Assembly (NCBI RefSeq): GCF_002563925.1
Contig: NZ_PDJD01000001.1
Span: 1-64,000 of the forward strand
Direction of reading: 5' to 3'
Origin: Serinibacter salmoneus
GTDB lineage: Bacteria > Actinomycetota > Actinomycetes > Actinomycetales > Beutenbergiaceae
Length of the DNA stretch: 64,000 nt
Both the position numbers and the translations under genes were made by a program. The notes beneath the pieces were generated by a model. The model saw nothing but the letters and a program-made list of their open reading frames with translations, was not told the DNA's origin and did not search any database. Of this stretch, positions 9,422-18,271 are shown piece after piece (the stretch's first letter is position 1; every line of letters begins with the position of its first letter).

Positions 9422-11920
9422 ATGTCCCGGACCGAGATGAGCGAGGCCACGGACTCGGCGCTGAGCGCCGCGGCCCGCGAGGCCATGCGCGGCGGTGCGC
9501 CCGGGGGACCCCGGAGCGCTGATCGGGGGCCGCGCGGCAGCGCCGGCGGCCCCGGCGGCTGGGGGGAGCGGCGCGGCGCCCGTCTCGCGATCGCCGTGGC
9601 GATCCACCTGCTCGCCGCCCTCGCGTTGCTCGCCGCCGCGACCCTCCTGGAACCGGGCCTGGCGAACACCTCCTGGCTGCCGCCCCTGGTCACCGCCGTC
9701 GCGATCATCCTCACCCTGGGGCTGACGGGCGTGATCGCCGCGTCGCTGCGCGGCGGGTCACGACCCTCGGGCGGTCGATCACTGGTCTCCCCGGGCGCGT
9801 GGCTGGGTCTCGGCCTGGTGCAGGTGGCAGCGCTCCTCGTCGTCGCCGGCCTCACCTCGGGTATCTGGGACCTGGCCGGGGCGCGCGAGGCGTTCGTGGT
9901 GGCGTGGAACCAGATCGTCACCGGCCGTATCCCCGTGGAGCCCTCCCGCGAGCTGACCTGGCTGCTCGTGCTCGCGATCGGGAGCCTCGCCGTGCTCGCG
10001 GACCGGCTCGCCGACCGGGCGCCCGCCCTGATCGCACTGCCGCTGCTGGTCCTGTTCATCGTGGCCGCCGTGCTCCTGGTCGAGCCGGTGGTGCTCAGCC
10101 GGTTCGCGGTGGCTGCCGCCGCGTACATCGCACTGCTCGGGCTCAGCGCCTCGCGGAACGGCTCCGCCAGACGCGGGGCGGTGGCCGCCGTGGCGGGGGT
10201 GGGGGCGCTGGCCATCGGCGCGGCGGTGCTCACGGTCCCGCTCACCCCCGTCGGCACGCAGGGCCGCTACGACGCCTTCGGCGCCGACACCATCGGCGTC
10301 TCACCCTTCACGCAACTCGCGGGCAACCTGCGCAGCGGCGACTCCCAGTTGCTCCTGCAGATCGAGGGGCAGGAGACCCCCGACTACGTGCGGGTGGCCG
10401 TGCTGGAGGAGTGGGTGGACGATGTCGGCTGGCGCCTGGGCGACCTGGCCGAGGATCCGGCCCCGGTCATGGACGTGCCCCGTACCGTCACGCCCGGCGA
10501 CTCCAACGGAGAGGTGACCCTGCTGCGGTTGACCGCGACCGACCACCTCACCCCGCACCTGCCGGTCCCGGACAGCACGCAGGCCCTGGCGACCGAGGTC
10601 GAGGGCTGGGCCCACGACGAGAGCCTGCGGATGTGGCACGCGAGCGACCCCCTCGATCCCGGGGCCTACCGGCTGGTGGTCACCGGCGAGCGCCCCTCGG
10701 CCGCGGCGCTCGCCGCGGACACCACGAGCCCCGACGAGGAGAACACCCGCCTGGATGCGGTGCACCCGCAGGTGGTGGCGCTCGCCGAACAGGTCACCGC
10801 GGGCGCGGAGACCGACTTCGCTCGCGCCCTGGCCCTGCAGCAGTGGTTCACCGATACCGGCGGATTCACCTACAGCCTGTCCGTGGCCGATGGCTCCACC
10901 GGCAACCGCCTGTTGGACTTCCTGGAGCGCAAGGTGGGGTACTGCGAGCAGTACGCCAGCGCGATGGCGGTGATGCTCCGCAGCCTCGGGATCCCCGCCC
11001 GCGTGGTGGTGGGCTACTCCGCCGGGACCACGAACGCCGACGGCGTCACCGAGATCTACTCCACGAACGCGCACGCGTGGGTCGAGGTCGAGTTCGATGA
11101 CGCGGGGTGGGTCCGCTTCGACCCGACGCCCGCTGACGGCTCGAACCTGCGGCAACAGGGCTTCGGGCCCCGGGAGACCGTGCTGGGCCAGGGGCCGGAC
11201 CTCGGCCCCGGGAGCAACCCGGGGGAAGAGGGCCAGGAGGTACCCGACGTCGAGACCTCGGCGCCGGAGACCGGCGCACCGGAACCGACCACGGATGCGA
11301 GTTCTGCGGCGCCGGACGAGCAGGCGGGGTCCGCAGCGCAGGATGAGCAGCAGGGTCGGGCGAGCCTGCTGCCGTTGGTCGCCGCCATGCTGGGCGCGGC
11401 AATCCTGGCGCTCGCGCCCAATGCCGCGCGCGAGATGGTGCGTCGCCGCCGGCTGGTGCGCATGCGGGAGGCTGGGCCGGCCGCCGCCGATGCGCAGGCG
11501 TGGGCGGAGATCGAGGCGCTCGCCCTGGACCACGGGCTCGACCTGCCGGTGAACGGTTCCGTGCCGCAGATCGCCCACGAGGTCGCGACGGCGGCCCTGG
11601 CGGACCGGTGGACCCGGGCGAGCCTGGACGCCCTCGTGGAGAGGCTGGAACGCGCCTGGTACGCCCCGGCCCCCGCCGGTGGGGCGCACGGGCAGGACGT
11701 GCGAGCGGCGGGCCCGGGAGCAGCCCGGGAGCGGGAGGGAGGCGCTCCGGCGGCACCCGAGCGGTTCGCCGTCCTGCACCAGCACGCCCATGACGGCCCC
11801 GCAGGCAGCGAGAACGCCGAGCTCGTGGAGCGGCTGCGGGAGGGCCTGGTCGTGCACGCCCCGATCCGGCCCGCCGACCGGTGGTTCCCGCGCTCGATCC
11901 GGCCGCTCGCCTGGCGGTGA
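9422..11920 (+). CDS. TgpA-like membrane transglutaminase (DUF3488/transglutaminase core/DUF4129)
   Basis: 832 residues. A multi-span N-terminal region (DUF3488-like, several helices within about 55-290) precedes an outside-facing transglutaminase-like core. Its catalytic Cys is in VGYCEQYASA (about 507), the His in STNAHAWVEVEF (about 550), and the Asp in VRFDPTPA (about 565). An acidic, low-complexity linker, another membrane helix (LLPLVAAMLGAAILAL) and a DUF4129-like cytoplasmic tail follow. The full Cys-His-Asp triad is present, so activity as a transglutaminase or cysteine peptidase is plausible. It is the last gene of the moxR operon. Confidence 0.9.
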   Translation: MSRTEMSEATDSALSAAAREAMRGGAPGGPRSADRGPRGSAGGPGGWGERRGARLAIAVAIHLLAALALLAAATLLEPGLANTSWLPPLVTAVAIILTLGLTGVIAASLRGGSRPSGGRSLVSPGAWLGLGLVQVAALLVVAGLTSGIWDLAGAREAFVVAWNQIVTGRIPVEPSRELTWLLVLAIGSLAVLADRLADRAPALIALPLLVLFIVAAVLLVEPVVLSRFAVAAAAYIALLGLSASRNGSARRGAVAAVAGVGALAIGAAVLTVPLTPVGTQGRYDAFGADTIGVSPFTQLAGNLRSGDSQLLLQIEGQETPDYVRVAVLEEWVDDVGWRLGDLAEDPAPVMDVPRTVTPGDSNGEVTLLRLTATDHLTPHLPVPDSTQALATEVEGWAHDESLRMWHASDPLDPGAYRLVVTGERPSAAALAADTTSPDEENTRLDAVHPQVVALAEQVTAGAETDFARALALQQWFTDTGGFTYSLSVADGSTGNRLLDFLERKVGYCEQYASAMAVMLRSLGIPARVVVGYSAGTTNADGVTEIYSTNAHAWVEVEFDDAGWVRFDPTPADGSNLRQQGFGPRETVLGQGPDLGPGSNPGEEGQEVPDVETSAPETGAPEPTTDASSAAPDEQAGSAAQDEQQGRASLLPLVAAMLGAAILALAPNAAREMVRRRRLVRMREAGPAAADAQAWAEIEALALDHGLDLPVNGSVPQIAHEVATAALADRWTRASLDALVERLERAWYAPAPAGGAHGQDVRAAGPGAAREREGGAPAAPERFAVLHQHAHDGPAGSENAELVERLREGLVVHAPIRPADRWFPRSIRPLAWR

Positions 11921-11932
11921 GCGGCCGGATGC

Positions 11933-12547
11933 TCAGCTCTGCTGCGTCACGGTGTAGGTGACGCTGGTTCCCTCGGAATCGGGCGCGTCGGCCGTCATGA
12001 GCGACACGGTGTAGCCGTTGCCCTCCATGACGGTCGCGGAGGCGTCCTCGGCCTGCCAACTGGAGATCTCCTCGAACCCGGCGGAGTCCATCTCGCCGCG
12101 CAGCGCCTCGGTGACCGTGACCGGGTCACCCGGCACCAGGTAGGTCAGCGACCAGTTGTCGCCACTGTCCACGGTGACGCTCGAGGAGAACTGCAACTCG
12201 CCGTCGGGCAGCGGGATGTCGCTGGGGAAGTCCTCGGGCACCTCGGTGCCACCACCCCCGGACATGATGTTGTTGCCGTCCCCATCGGTGATGGCGAAGG
12301 AGTCGTCGTCGGTCTCGATATCGATGTTCTGCTCGTTGCCGTCCTCGTCGGTGACGGTGAGTGAACCGCCGTCACCGTCGAGGTCGAGGTTGACCTGGCC
12401 GCCGTCACCGGTGGGCAGGGAGATGCCGCTGCACGCGCTGAGCGTGAGGGCTGCGGCGAGGCCCGCGCCGGCGAGGCCGAGGCGGGCGCGCGAGGCGCGA
12501 TGCGGGTGGGCGATGGAACTACGCCCGGTGGGGTCGTCGGTGTCCAT
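11933..12547 (-). CDS. Secreted lipoprotein of unknown function
   Basis: About 204 residues from ATG 12547; the frame extends to a TTG at 12598, but the added residues do not look like a signal. A signal peptide ends in the lipobox LSAC, so the cysteine should be lipidated and the protein held on the outer membrane face. After it comes a very acidic Asp/Gly-rich segment, then a compact C-terminal domain beginning near VPEDFPSDIPLPDGEL. That motif is common in small actinobacterial lipoproteins of unknown role. It is convergent with the transglutaminase gene, with 12 bases between them. Confidence 0.7.
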   Translation of the reverse strand: MDTDDPTGRSSIAHPHRASRARLGLAGAGLAAALTLSACSGISLPTGDGGQVNLDLDGDGGSLTVTDEDGNEQNIDIETDDDSFAITDGDGNNIMSGGGGTEVPEDFPSDIPLPDGELQFSSSVTVDSGDNWSLTYLVPGDPVTVTEALRGEMDSAGFEEISSWQAEDASATVMEGNGYTVSLMTADAPDSEGTSVTYTVTQQS

Positions 12548-12685
12548 GGCCAACAGGGTGGGGGATGGTGGCCGAGGCCGCACCTGGAGGGGTGGCAAAG
12601 CGGCGTCACGGGCGCGAGACGGCGCGAAACCGCCGGGAGGCCCCGGCCGTCACGGCCATGCGCGATCACGATTCGGGCTCAGGTC

Positions 12686-12733
12686 TTGACACACCGCTCT
12701 GGACTGCGCGAACATCAGGTCAATCGATTGACC
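12686..12733 (+). promoter_or_regulatory. Promoter -35 and LacI-type operator of the sugar operon
   Basis: A perfect -35 TTGACA lies at 12686-12691, with a weak -10 (GAACAT, 12710-12715). Just downstream, 12718-12733 is the perfect 16-base palindrome GGTCAATCGATTGACC. It has the central CG typical of LacI-family operators. It sits where the transcription start is expected, so a bound repressor would block the promoter. The first gene of the operon is a LacI-family regulator, so autoregulation is inferred. Confidence 0.7.
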
Positions 12734-12785
12734 CGGCGGACTTGACCGCCTCGGACCATCACGACGAAGTGAGGTGGGAGTGGAC

Positions 12786-13913
12786 ATGCGCGCCAAGTTG
12801 TCTGACGTCGCCGCGGCGGCGGGGGTCTCCACCTCGACCGTCTCCCTTGTCCTGAACGACCGCGCTCGCCGAATTCCCGCGGCCACCCGGGAGAAGGTGC
12901 GCCGGGCCGCGGCCGAGGTCGGATACTCCCCGAACGCCCTGGCCCGCAGCCTGCGCACGCGGCGCACCCGGACCGTCGGCCTCCTCTCCGACCGGATCGC
13001 TACCACGCCGTACGCAGGTCGGCTGCTCTCTGGCGCCCAGGATGTCGCGCTGAGCAACGACCACCTGGTGGTCCTGGTCAACACGGACGGCGATCGGGAG
13101 ATCGAGGTCGACGCCGTCGCCACCCTGGCCAGCCACCAGGTCGACGCCATGATCTATGCCGCGATGTGGCACCGGCTCGTCCCTGTTCCCGAAGGCTTGC
13201 CGCCGGGCACGGTGTTCCTCGACTGCCGACCCGAGGGCGGTGGCTTTCCCGCCGTGGTCCCGGACGATGAGCGCGGGGGTCGCGCCGCCACCGAGGTGCT
13301 GCTCGCCTCCGGTCACCGACGCATCGCCTATATCGACGCCGACGAGGAGGACCTTCCGATCGCGTCGGGGCTGCGGTTGGCGGGCTACCGCGCGGCGCTG
13401 CTGGAGGCCGGCATCACCCCCGACCCGGCGCTGCACGTGCGGGCGGAGGTGAACGCGGCCGGTGGCCGATCCGCTCTGGGACGTCTGATAGCGCTCCCGC
13501 CGCGGCAGCGCCCCACCGGCATCTTCTGCTTCAACGACCGCATCGCGAGCGGTGTCTACTCCGCGGCGCACCGTGCGGGACTGGAGATTCCGCGAGACCT
13601 GTCCGTCGTCGGATACGACGACCAACAGCTCATCGCGGCCGAACTCGATCCACCCCTGACCACCGTTGCCCTGCCTCACGAGGCGATGGGGCGATGGGCC
13701 ACCGAGGTGGCGCTGGGGATCAGGGAGATCGAGAAGGACGGCGAGATCCACCGGATGGAGTGTCCGGTGGTGCTTCGCTCATCTGTGGGTCCACCGCTGA
13801 CCTCCATCACGCCAGCCAGCGATGGACCCACCGCCACACCCAGCGGTCGCACAGGAGCGACCACCGAGGCAGTTCCCGGGTGGCAGCCCGGGAGCGAGGA
13901 AGGAACACCATGA
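12786..13913 (+). CDS. LacI-family transcriptional regulator
   Basis: 375 residues from ATG 12786, chosen for the GGTGGGAG ribosome site just upstream and because MRAKLSDVAAAAGVSTSTVS begins the canonical LacI HTH. The hinge region and a periplasmic-binding-protein-like sensor domain follow (VGLLSDRI, near the end LSVVGYDDQQLIAAELDPPLTTV). The inducer is presumably a sugar handled by the downstream operon. The stop overlaps the start of the binding-protein gene (ATGA). The palindrome at 12718-12733 is the likely operator. Confidence 0.92.
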   Translation: MRAKLSDVAAAAGVSTSTVSLVLNDRARRIPAATREKVRRAAAEVGYSPNALARSLRTRRTRTVGLLSDRIATTPYAGRLLSGAQDVALSNDHLVVLVNTDGDREIEVDAVATLASHQVDAMIYAAMWHRLVPVPEGLPPGTVFLDCRPEGGGFPAVVPDDERGGRAATEVLLASGHRRIAYIDADEEDLPIASGLRLAGYRAALLEAGITPDPALHVRAEVNAAGGRSALGRLIALPPRQRPTGIFCFNDRIASGVYSAAHRAGLEIPRDLSVVGYDDQQLIAAELDPPLTTVALPHEAMGRWATEVALGIREIEKDGEIHRMECPVVLRSSVGPPLTSITPASDGPTATPSGRTGATTEAVPGWQPGSEEGTP

Positions 13914-15217
13914 GGAGAAACTCCCTCACCCTGATCGTATCCGGCGCACTCGCCACGACCCTGGGCCTGACCGCATGCGGTCAAGCCGGTCAAGGCGGAT
14001 CCGAGGGCGACGAGGCGGCCGGAGGTGACGGTGGAGCCACCACGGTCACCATGTGGACCCACTCGGCGGGCAACCCGGCCGAACTCGAGGTCTACGAGCG
14101 CATCATCTCTGAGTTCAACGCCTCGCAGGACCAGTACGAGGTGGTGCAGGAGGCGTTCCCGCAGGGCGCCTACAACGACGCGGTGGTGGCCGCTGCCGCA
14201 GCCGGGGACCTGCCGTGCCTCATCGACATGGACGGCCCGATCGTCCCGAACTGGGCGTGGGCGGGCTACCTCCAGCCCCTGGACCTGCCGACGGAGATCA
14301 CCGACGCCCTGCTGCCCTCCGCGGTCGGGGAGTACCAGGGCGAGATCTACAGCGCCGGGTACTGGGACGCCGCACTGTCCGTCTTTGCCCGCCAGTCCGT
14401 GCTGGAGGCCAACGACATCCGGATCCCCACCGTGCAGGATCCTTGGACGATCGAGGAGTTCACCTCGGCGCTGGAGACGCTGAAGGCCGCTGGCTATGAG
14501 ACCCCGCTGGACATCGGGGCCGAGGACACGGGCGAGTGGTGGCCCTACGCCTACTCACCCTTCCTGCAGAGCGCCGGGGGCGACCTCATCGACCGGGACT
14601 CCATGCTCACGGCGGACGGAGCACTGAACTCCGAGGGCTCGGTAGCCGCCATGACCTGGTTCCAGGAGGCGTTCGAGAACGGACTCACCTCGGCCAACGG
14701 CACGATCGGAAACCAGGAATTCAACGACGACGCCGTCGCGCTGAGCTACACCGGCGTATGGAACGCCATGGACTCCCTCGAGGCCGTGGGTGAGGATCTG
14801 CTGATCCTTCCCCCGCCCGACTTCGGGAACGGGCCGGCGATCGGTGGCGGCTCCTGGCAGTGGGGTATCAGCGCCGACTGCCCCGCTGCAGACGGCGCGC
14901 GGGCCTACCTGGAGTTCTCCTTCGCCGACGAGTACATCACCGAGTTCGCCGACAACCAGGTGGTCATCCCCGCAACGGCCACGGCGGCCGAGGCCTCGCA
15001 GCTGTTCGGCCCCGACGGTGACCTGCGGCCGTTCGTGGAACTGTCCGAGAACTTCGCGATCGTTCGTCCGGAGACACCGGCCTATCCCGTGATCTCCTCC
15101 TCCTTCGAGAAGGCCGCGAAGGACATCATGAACGGTGCCGACGTCAACGACGCGCTCGACGGCGCCGTCACGGAGATTGACGCCAACATCTCCTCCAACG
15201 ACGGGTACGGCTTCTAG
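13910..15217 (+). CDS. ABC transporter sugar-binding lipoprotein
   Basis: 435 residues, family 1 extracellular solute-binding protein. The signal peptide ends in LTACG (lipobox; Cys about 23), followed by a Gly/Glu-rich linker. The mature domain starts TTVTMWTHSAGNPAELEVYE, typical of carbohydrate binders, and keeps GLTSANGTIGNQEF and a C-terminal VISSSFEKAAKDIMNGADV. It delivers sugar to the two permeases encoded next. The GH32-like gene in the same operon suggests a fructose-containing oligosaccharide. No ATPase gene is present, as is common for such systems that share an MsiK-type ATPase. Confidence 0.9.
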   Translation: MRRNSLTLIVSGALATTLGLTACGQAGQGGSEGDEAAGGDGGATTVTMWTHSAGNPAELEVYERIISEFNASQDQYEVVQEAFPQGAYNDAVVAAAAAGDLPCLIDMDGPIVPNWAWAGYLQPLDLPTEITDALLPSAVGEYQGEIYSAGYWDAALSVFARQSVLEANDIRIPTVQDPWTIEEFTSALETLKAAGYETPLDIGAEDTGEWWPYAYSPFLQSAGGDLIDRDSMLTADGALNSEGSVAAMTWFQEAFENGLTSANGTIGNQEFNDDAVALSYTGVWNAMDSLEAVGEDLLILPPPDFGNGPAIGGGSWQWGISADCPAADGARAYLEFSFADEYITEFADNQVVIPATATAAEASQLFGPDGDLRPFVELSENFAIVRPETPAYPVISSSFEKAAKDIMNGADVNDALDGAVTEIDANISSNDGYGF

Positions 15218-15229
15218 AAGACCTTGCGC

Positions 15230-15259
15230 AGGTGGGCGGGCCGATCGGCCCGCCCACCT
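15230..15259 (+). terminator. 30-base perfect palindrome between binding-protein and permease genes
   Basis: AGGTGGGCGGGCCGA is followed directly by its exact reverse complement, giving a very stable hairpin 12 bases after the binding-protein stop. Such hairpins in sugar operons can stop part of transcription or protect upstream mRNA, making the binding protein more abundant than the permeases. It has no T-tract. Confidence 0.65.
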
Positions 15260-15284
15260 CGTGAGGCATGCCCGGGAGGTATGT

Positions 15285-16229
15285 ATGACAACTCAGAAGA
15301 CACCGGTGGTCGATGGCCGGGCCAGGGGTAGACGAATCAAGGGTCGGGCCAGCGGGCGCAGGTACGAAGCGCGATGGGGCGCGGGGATGGCCACCCCGGC
15401 GGTGGTGCTCCTGGTGCTGTTCCTGATCGTTCCGGTGGTGTTGGCGTTCGTGCTCTCGTTCACGAACGCGCGGCTGGTCTCCCCGAACCCGCCGCGGTTC
15501 GTGGGACTGGACAACTTCATCCGAGCCTTCACCCAGGACCCGGTGTTCACCCGATCTGCACTCAACACCGCGATCTTCGCGGCCGTGGTCGTGCCCGTGC
15601 AGGCAGGGTTCGCGCTGTTCCTGGCGATCCTGGTCAACCAGAAGATCCGTGGAGTCGTGGCCTTCCGCGTGATCTTCTTCATCCCGGTCGTGACCTCCAT
15701 CGTGGTGGTCTCGATCCTGTGGAAGTTCATGTACCAGGACGACGGCCTCATCAACAACGCGATCGACACCCTGACGTTCGGCGCGTGGAGCGGGACGGCG
15801 TGGTTGCAGAATCCGTCCACCGCGCTCGGCGCGATCATCGTGCTGTCGATCTGGCAGGCCGTCGGCTTCCACATGCTGATCTGGCTCTCGGGGTTGCAGA
15901 CCATCCCCGAGGAGCTCTACGAGGCCGCCCGGATGGACGGTGCGGGCACCTGGCAACAGTTCGTCAACGTCACCTGGCCGGGCCTGCGTTCCACCATGGT
16001 GTTCATCCTCGTGACGATCACGATCGCAGCCCTCGGCCTCTTCGTGCAGATCGACGTGATGACACAGGGCGGTCCGGTCAACTCCACCACCTCACTCGTG
16101 TACCACGCGGTACGCAAGGGCTATCGCGAGCAGGAGACCGGCTACGGCGCCGCCCTCTCCCTCATCTTCTTCGTCGCTGTGCTGCTGATCGCGCTCCTGC
16201 AGCGGTACCTGACCCGAGACAAGGACTAG
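15285..16229 (+). CDS. Sugar ABC transporter permease (MalF/UgpA type)
   Basis: 314 residues from ATG 15285, behind GGGAGGT. The first helix is at about 38-60 (VVLLVLFLIVPVVLAF), with about six membrane segments in all. The EAA-loop that contacts the ATPase reads LYEAARMDGAGTWQQFVNVT (about 208-227). It forms the translocation channel with the next gene product; only two bases separate them. Confidence 0.92.
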   Translation: MTTQKTPVVDGRARGRRIKGRASGRRYEARWGAGMATPAVVLLVLFLIVPVVLAFVLSFTNARLVSPNPPRFVGLDNFIRAFTQDPVFTRSALNTAIFAAVVVPVQAGFALFLAILVNQKIRGVVAFRVIFFIPVVTSIVVVSILWKFMYQDDGLINNAIDTLTFGAWSGTAWLQNPSTALGAIIVLSIWQAVGFHMLIWLSGLQTIPEELYEAARMDGAGTWQQFVNVTWPGLRSTMVFILVTITIAALGLFVQIDVMTQGGPVNSTTSLVYHAVRKGYREQETGYGAALSLIFFVAVLLIALLQRYLTRDKD

Positions 16230-16231
16230 TC

Positions 16232-17164
16232 ATGACCAGCGCATCCACCCCCGCCACGCGGGCACCCGCAGGCCCCACCAGGAGTGAACGGGCCGTGCGG
16301 CGGCGGCGTGCCGTGTTCCTCTACGTCGCGCTCGGCGGCATCGCGATCTTCTTCCTCTTCCCGCTGGTCTTCATGTTCGTCTCCAGCTTCAAGCCCGACT
16401 CCCAGATCCTCAGGGACGTCTCCTCCGTCGCAGCGTTCCTGCCGGTGGGCGACATCAGCCTCGAGAACTACTCGGGGGTCTTCGAGCGGGTACCGGTGGT
16501 GAGGTTCCTGCTGAACTCGGTGTTCGTGACGGTAGCCATCGTCGGGCTGGGACTCATCGTGAACTCCATGGCAGGCTTCGCGCTCTCCCGGATGCGCTGG
16601 CGCGGACGGAACCTCGTCTTCAGTGTTGTCATCGCGACCCTGATCGTGCCCTTCGAGACCATCGCCGTGCCGATGGTGTTCTGGGTCTCGAAGTTGCCCA
16701 CCTTGGTCATGGAGGGCGGGGTCTTGAAGTACGACTTCGGCTGGCTGAACTCCTACCACGTGCAGATCATCCCCTTCATCGCCAACGCGTTCTCGATCTT
16801 CTTGTTCGCCCAGTACTTCTCCACCATTCCCAAGTCGCTGGACGAGGCGGCGCGGATCGACGGCGCCGGCTGGTTCACGATCTACCGACGGATCGTGGCG
16901 CCCCTCGCGGGTCCCGCCTTCGCCACGGTCGCGATCCTCACCTTCCTACCGGCATGGAACCAGTACCTGTGGCCGCTGATGGTGGTCCAGCAGGAGGAAC
17001 TGCGCCCCGTGATGGTCGGGATGCAGTACTTCTTCCAACTCAACACTGCCTGGGGAGAGGTCATGGCCTACACCTCACTGATCACGCTGCCGGTGCTCAT
17101 CGTCTTCCTGTCCTTCCAACGGGCCTTCGTCTCGAGCGTGGCGGCGAGCGGGGTGAAGGGATGA
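16232..17164 (+). CDS. Sugar ABC transporter permease (MalG/UgpE type)
   Basis: 310 residues with six predicted membrane helices. The conserved MalG-type EAA loop SLDEAARIDGAGWFTIYRR lies at about 201-219, and the C-terminal pattern FLPAWNQYLWPLMVV is typical. It pairs with the preceding permease. The stop overlaps the ATG of the glycosidase gene (ATGA), so transport and hydrolysis are translationally coupled. Confidence 0.92.
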   Translation: MTSASTPATRAPAGPTRSERAVRRRRAVFLYVALGGIAIFFLFPLVFMFVSSFKPDSQILRDVSSVAAFLPVGDISLENYSGVFERVPVVRFLLNSVFVTVAIVGLGLIVNSMAGFALSRMRWRGRNLVFSVVIATLIVPFETIAVPMVFWVSKLPTLVMEGGVLKYDFGWLNSYHVQIIPFIANAFSIFLFAQYFSTIPKSLDEAARIDGAGWFTIYRRIVAPLAGPAFATVAILTFLPAWNQYLWPLMVVQQEELRPVMVGMQYFFQLNTAWGEVMAYTSLITLPVLIVFLSFQRAFVSSVAASGVKG

Positions 17165-18162
17165 GCTTCGACCTCGCCGACTCCTGGGTGTGGGACTTCT
17201 GGTTCGCCGATGACGGCGAGCAGCACCACATGTTCTTCCTCTACGCATCTCGCGCGTTGCACGATCCCGACGCACGCCATCACCGCGCCTCGATCGGGCA
17301 CGCCGTCTCCGACGACTTGCGGTCCTGGCAGCGCGTGCAGGACGCGCTCGTGCGATCGGACGCGCCGGCTGTGGACGAACTCGCGACCTGGACGGGATCG
17401 GTGGTGCGGGCCGATGACGGCGGGTGGCACCTGTTCTACACCGGGGCGCGACTCGAGCCGGATCCCGCGGGCAGGCTGCGCAACGTGCAACGTGTGGCTC
17501 GGGCGCGCTCGCGGGACCTGGTCATCTGGCACAAGGACGACGGCGCACTGCTGGATGCCCACAGCCCCGTGGCGCAGAAGGGTGGCCTACGGTACGAGAC
17601 ACTCACGGACGCTGCGTGGCACGACGAGGCCTTCCGTGACCCGTGGGTGATGCGCGATCCGGGCGGCGACGGCTGGCACATGCTCATCACGGCGCGTGGG
17701 GTGCCCGCGGGCTCGGCATCGACAGGAGCGGCAGTTGATGCGCGCGACCGGGGAGTCGTGGGTCACGCCACCTCGCCGGACCTGAGCTCGTGGACGCTGC
17801 GCTCGCCACTGACCTCGATCGGCTCCGGATTCGGGCAACTCGAGGTCACCCAGGTCGAGGAGATCGAGGGCCGCCCGGTGCTGATCTTCTCCTGTGCCTC
17901 ACCCGAACTCGCCGGCGCGCGCGAGGGCGAGGAAGGGGGCGTGTGGGCGGCGCCCGCGGAGTCGGCCCTCGGCCCCTTCCGCGTCGCCGAGGCCTATCGC
18001 CTGACGGGGATGGAGTTCTACAGCGGCAAGCTCGTGCAGCAACGGGACGGGCAATGGTGTCTGCTGGCGTTCCGCCACGACGGGTCCGACGGCACGTTCG
18101 TCGGTGGCGTCAGCGACCCGATGCCGGTCGCCTGGCGCGACGGGAGGCTTGTGCTCACCTGA
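17161..18162 (+). CDS. GH32-like glycoside hydrolase (beta-fructosidase-like), intracellular
   Basis: 333 residues and no signal peptide. It has the five-bladed beta-propeller look of GH32/GH68/GH43: an N-terminal WVWDFWFAD with a candidate nucleophile Asp, ATWTGSVV, the FRDPWVM (RDP) motif at about 159, and QLEVTQVEEIEG with a candidate acid/base Glu. These three spots match GH32, which cleaves sucrose, levan or inulin oligosaccharides. It lacks the C-terminal beta-sandwich of classic GH32 enzymes, so a GH32-like or related single-propeller family is possible. As the last gene of the operon it should act on the imported sugar. Confidence 0.75.
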   Translation: MSFDLADSWVWDFWFADDGEQHHMFFLYASRALHDPDARHHRASIGHAVSDDLRSWQRVQDALVRSDAPAVDELATWTGSVVRADDGGWHLFYTGARLEPDPAGRLRNVQRVARARSRDLVIWHKDDGALLDAHSPVAQKGGLRYETLTDAAWHDEAFRDPWVMRDPGGDGWHMLITARGVPAGSASTGAAVDARDRGVVGHATSPDLSSWTLRSPLTSIGSGFGQLEVTQVEEIEGRPVLIFSCASPELAGAREGEEGGVWAAPAESALGPFRVAEAYRLTGMEFYSGKLVQQRDGQWCLLAFRHDGSDGTFVGGVSDPMPVAWRDGRLVLT

Positions 18163-18207
18163 GCAGCGCTGCCGCGAGGATCCCGCCGCTCGCACGGCCA
18201 CGTGACA

Positions 18208-18243
18208 CCGCCGGGAGGCCCCGACTGGGGAGCCTCCCGGCGG
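18208..18243. terminator. Bidirectional terminator between convergent genes
   Basis: CCGCCGGGAGGC and GCCTCCCGGCGG form a perfect 12-base stem between the end of the sugar operon and the end of the dehydrogenase gene. The inner CCC..GGGG can extend it. It could stop transcription from both sides. Confidence 0.7.
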
Positions 18244-18271
18244 GTGCGGTGCCGATGGGGGTCGCGGGCGG

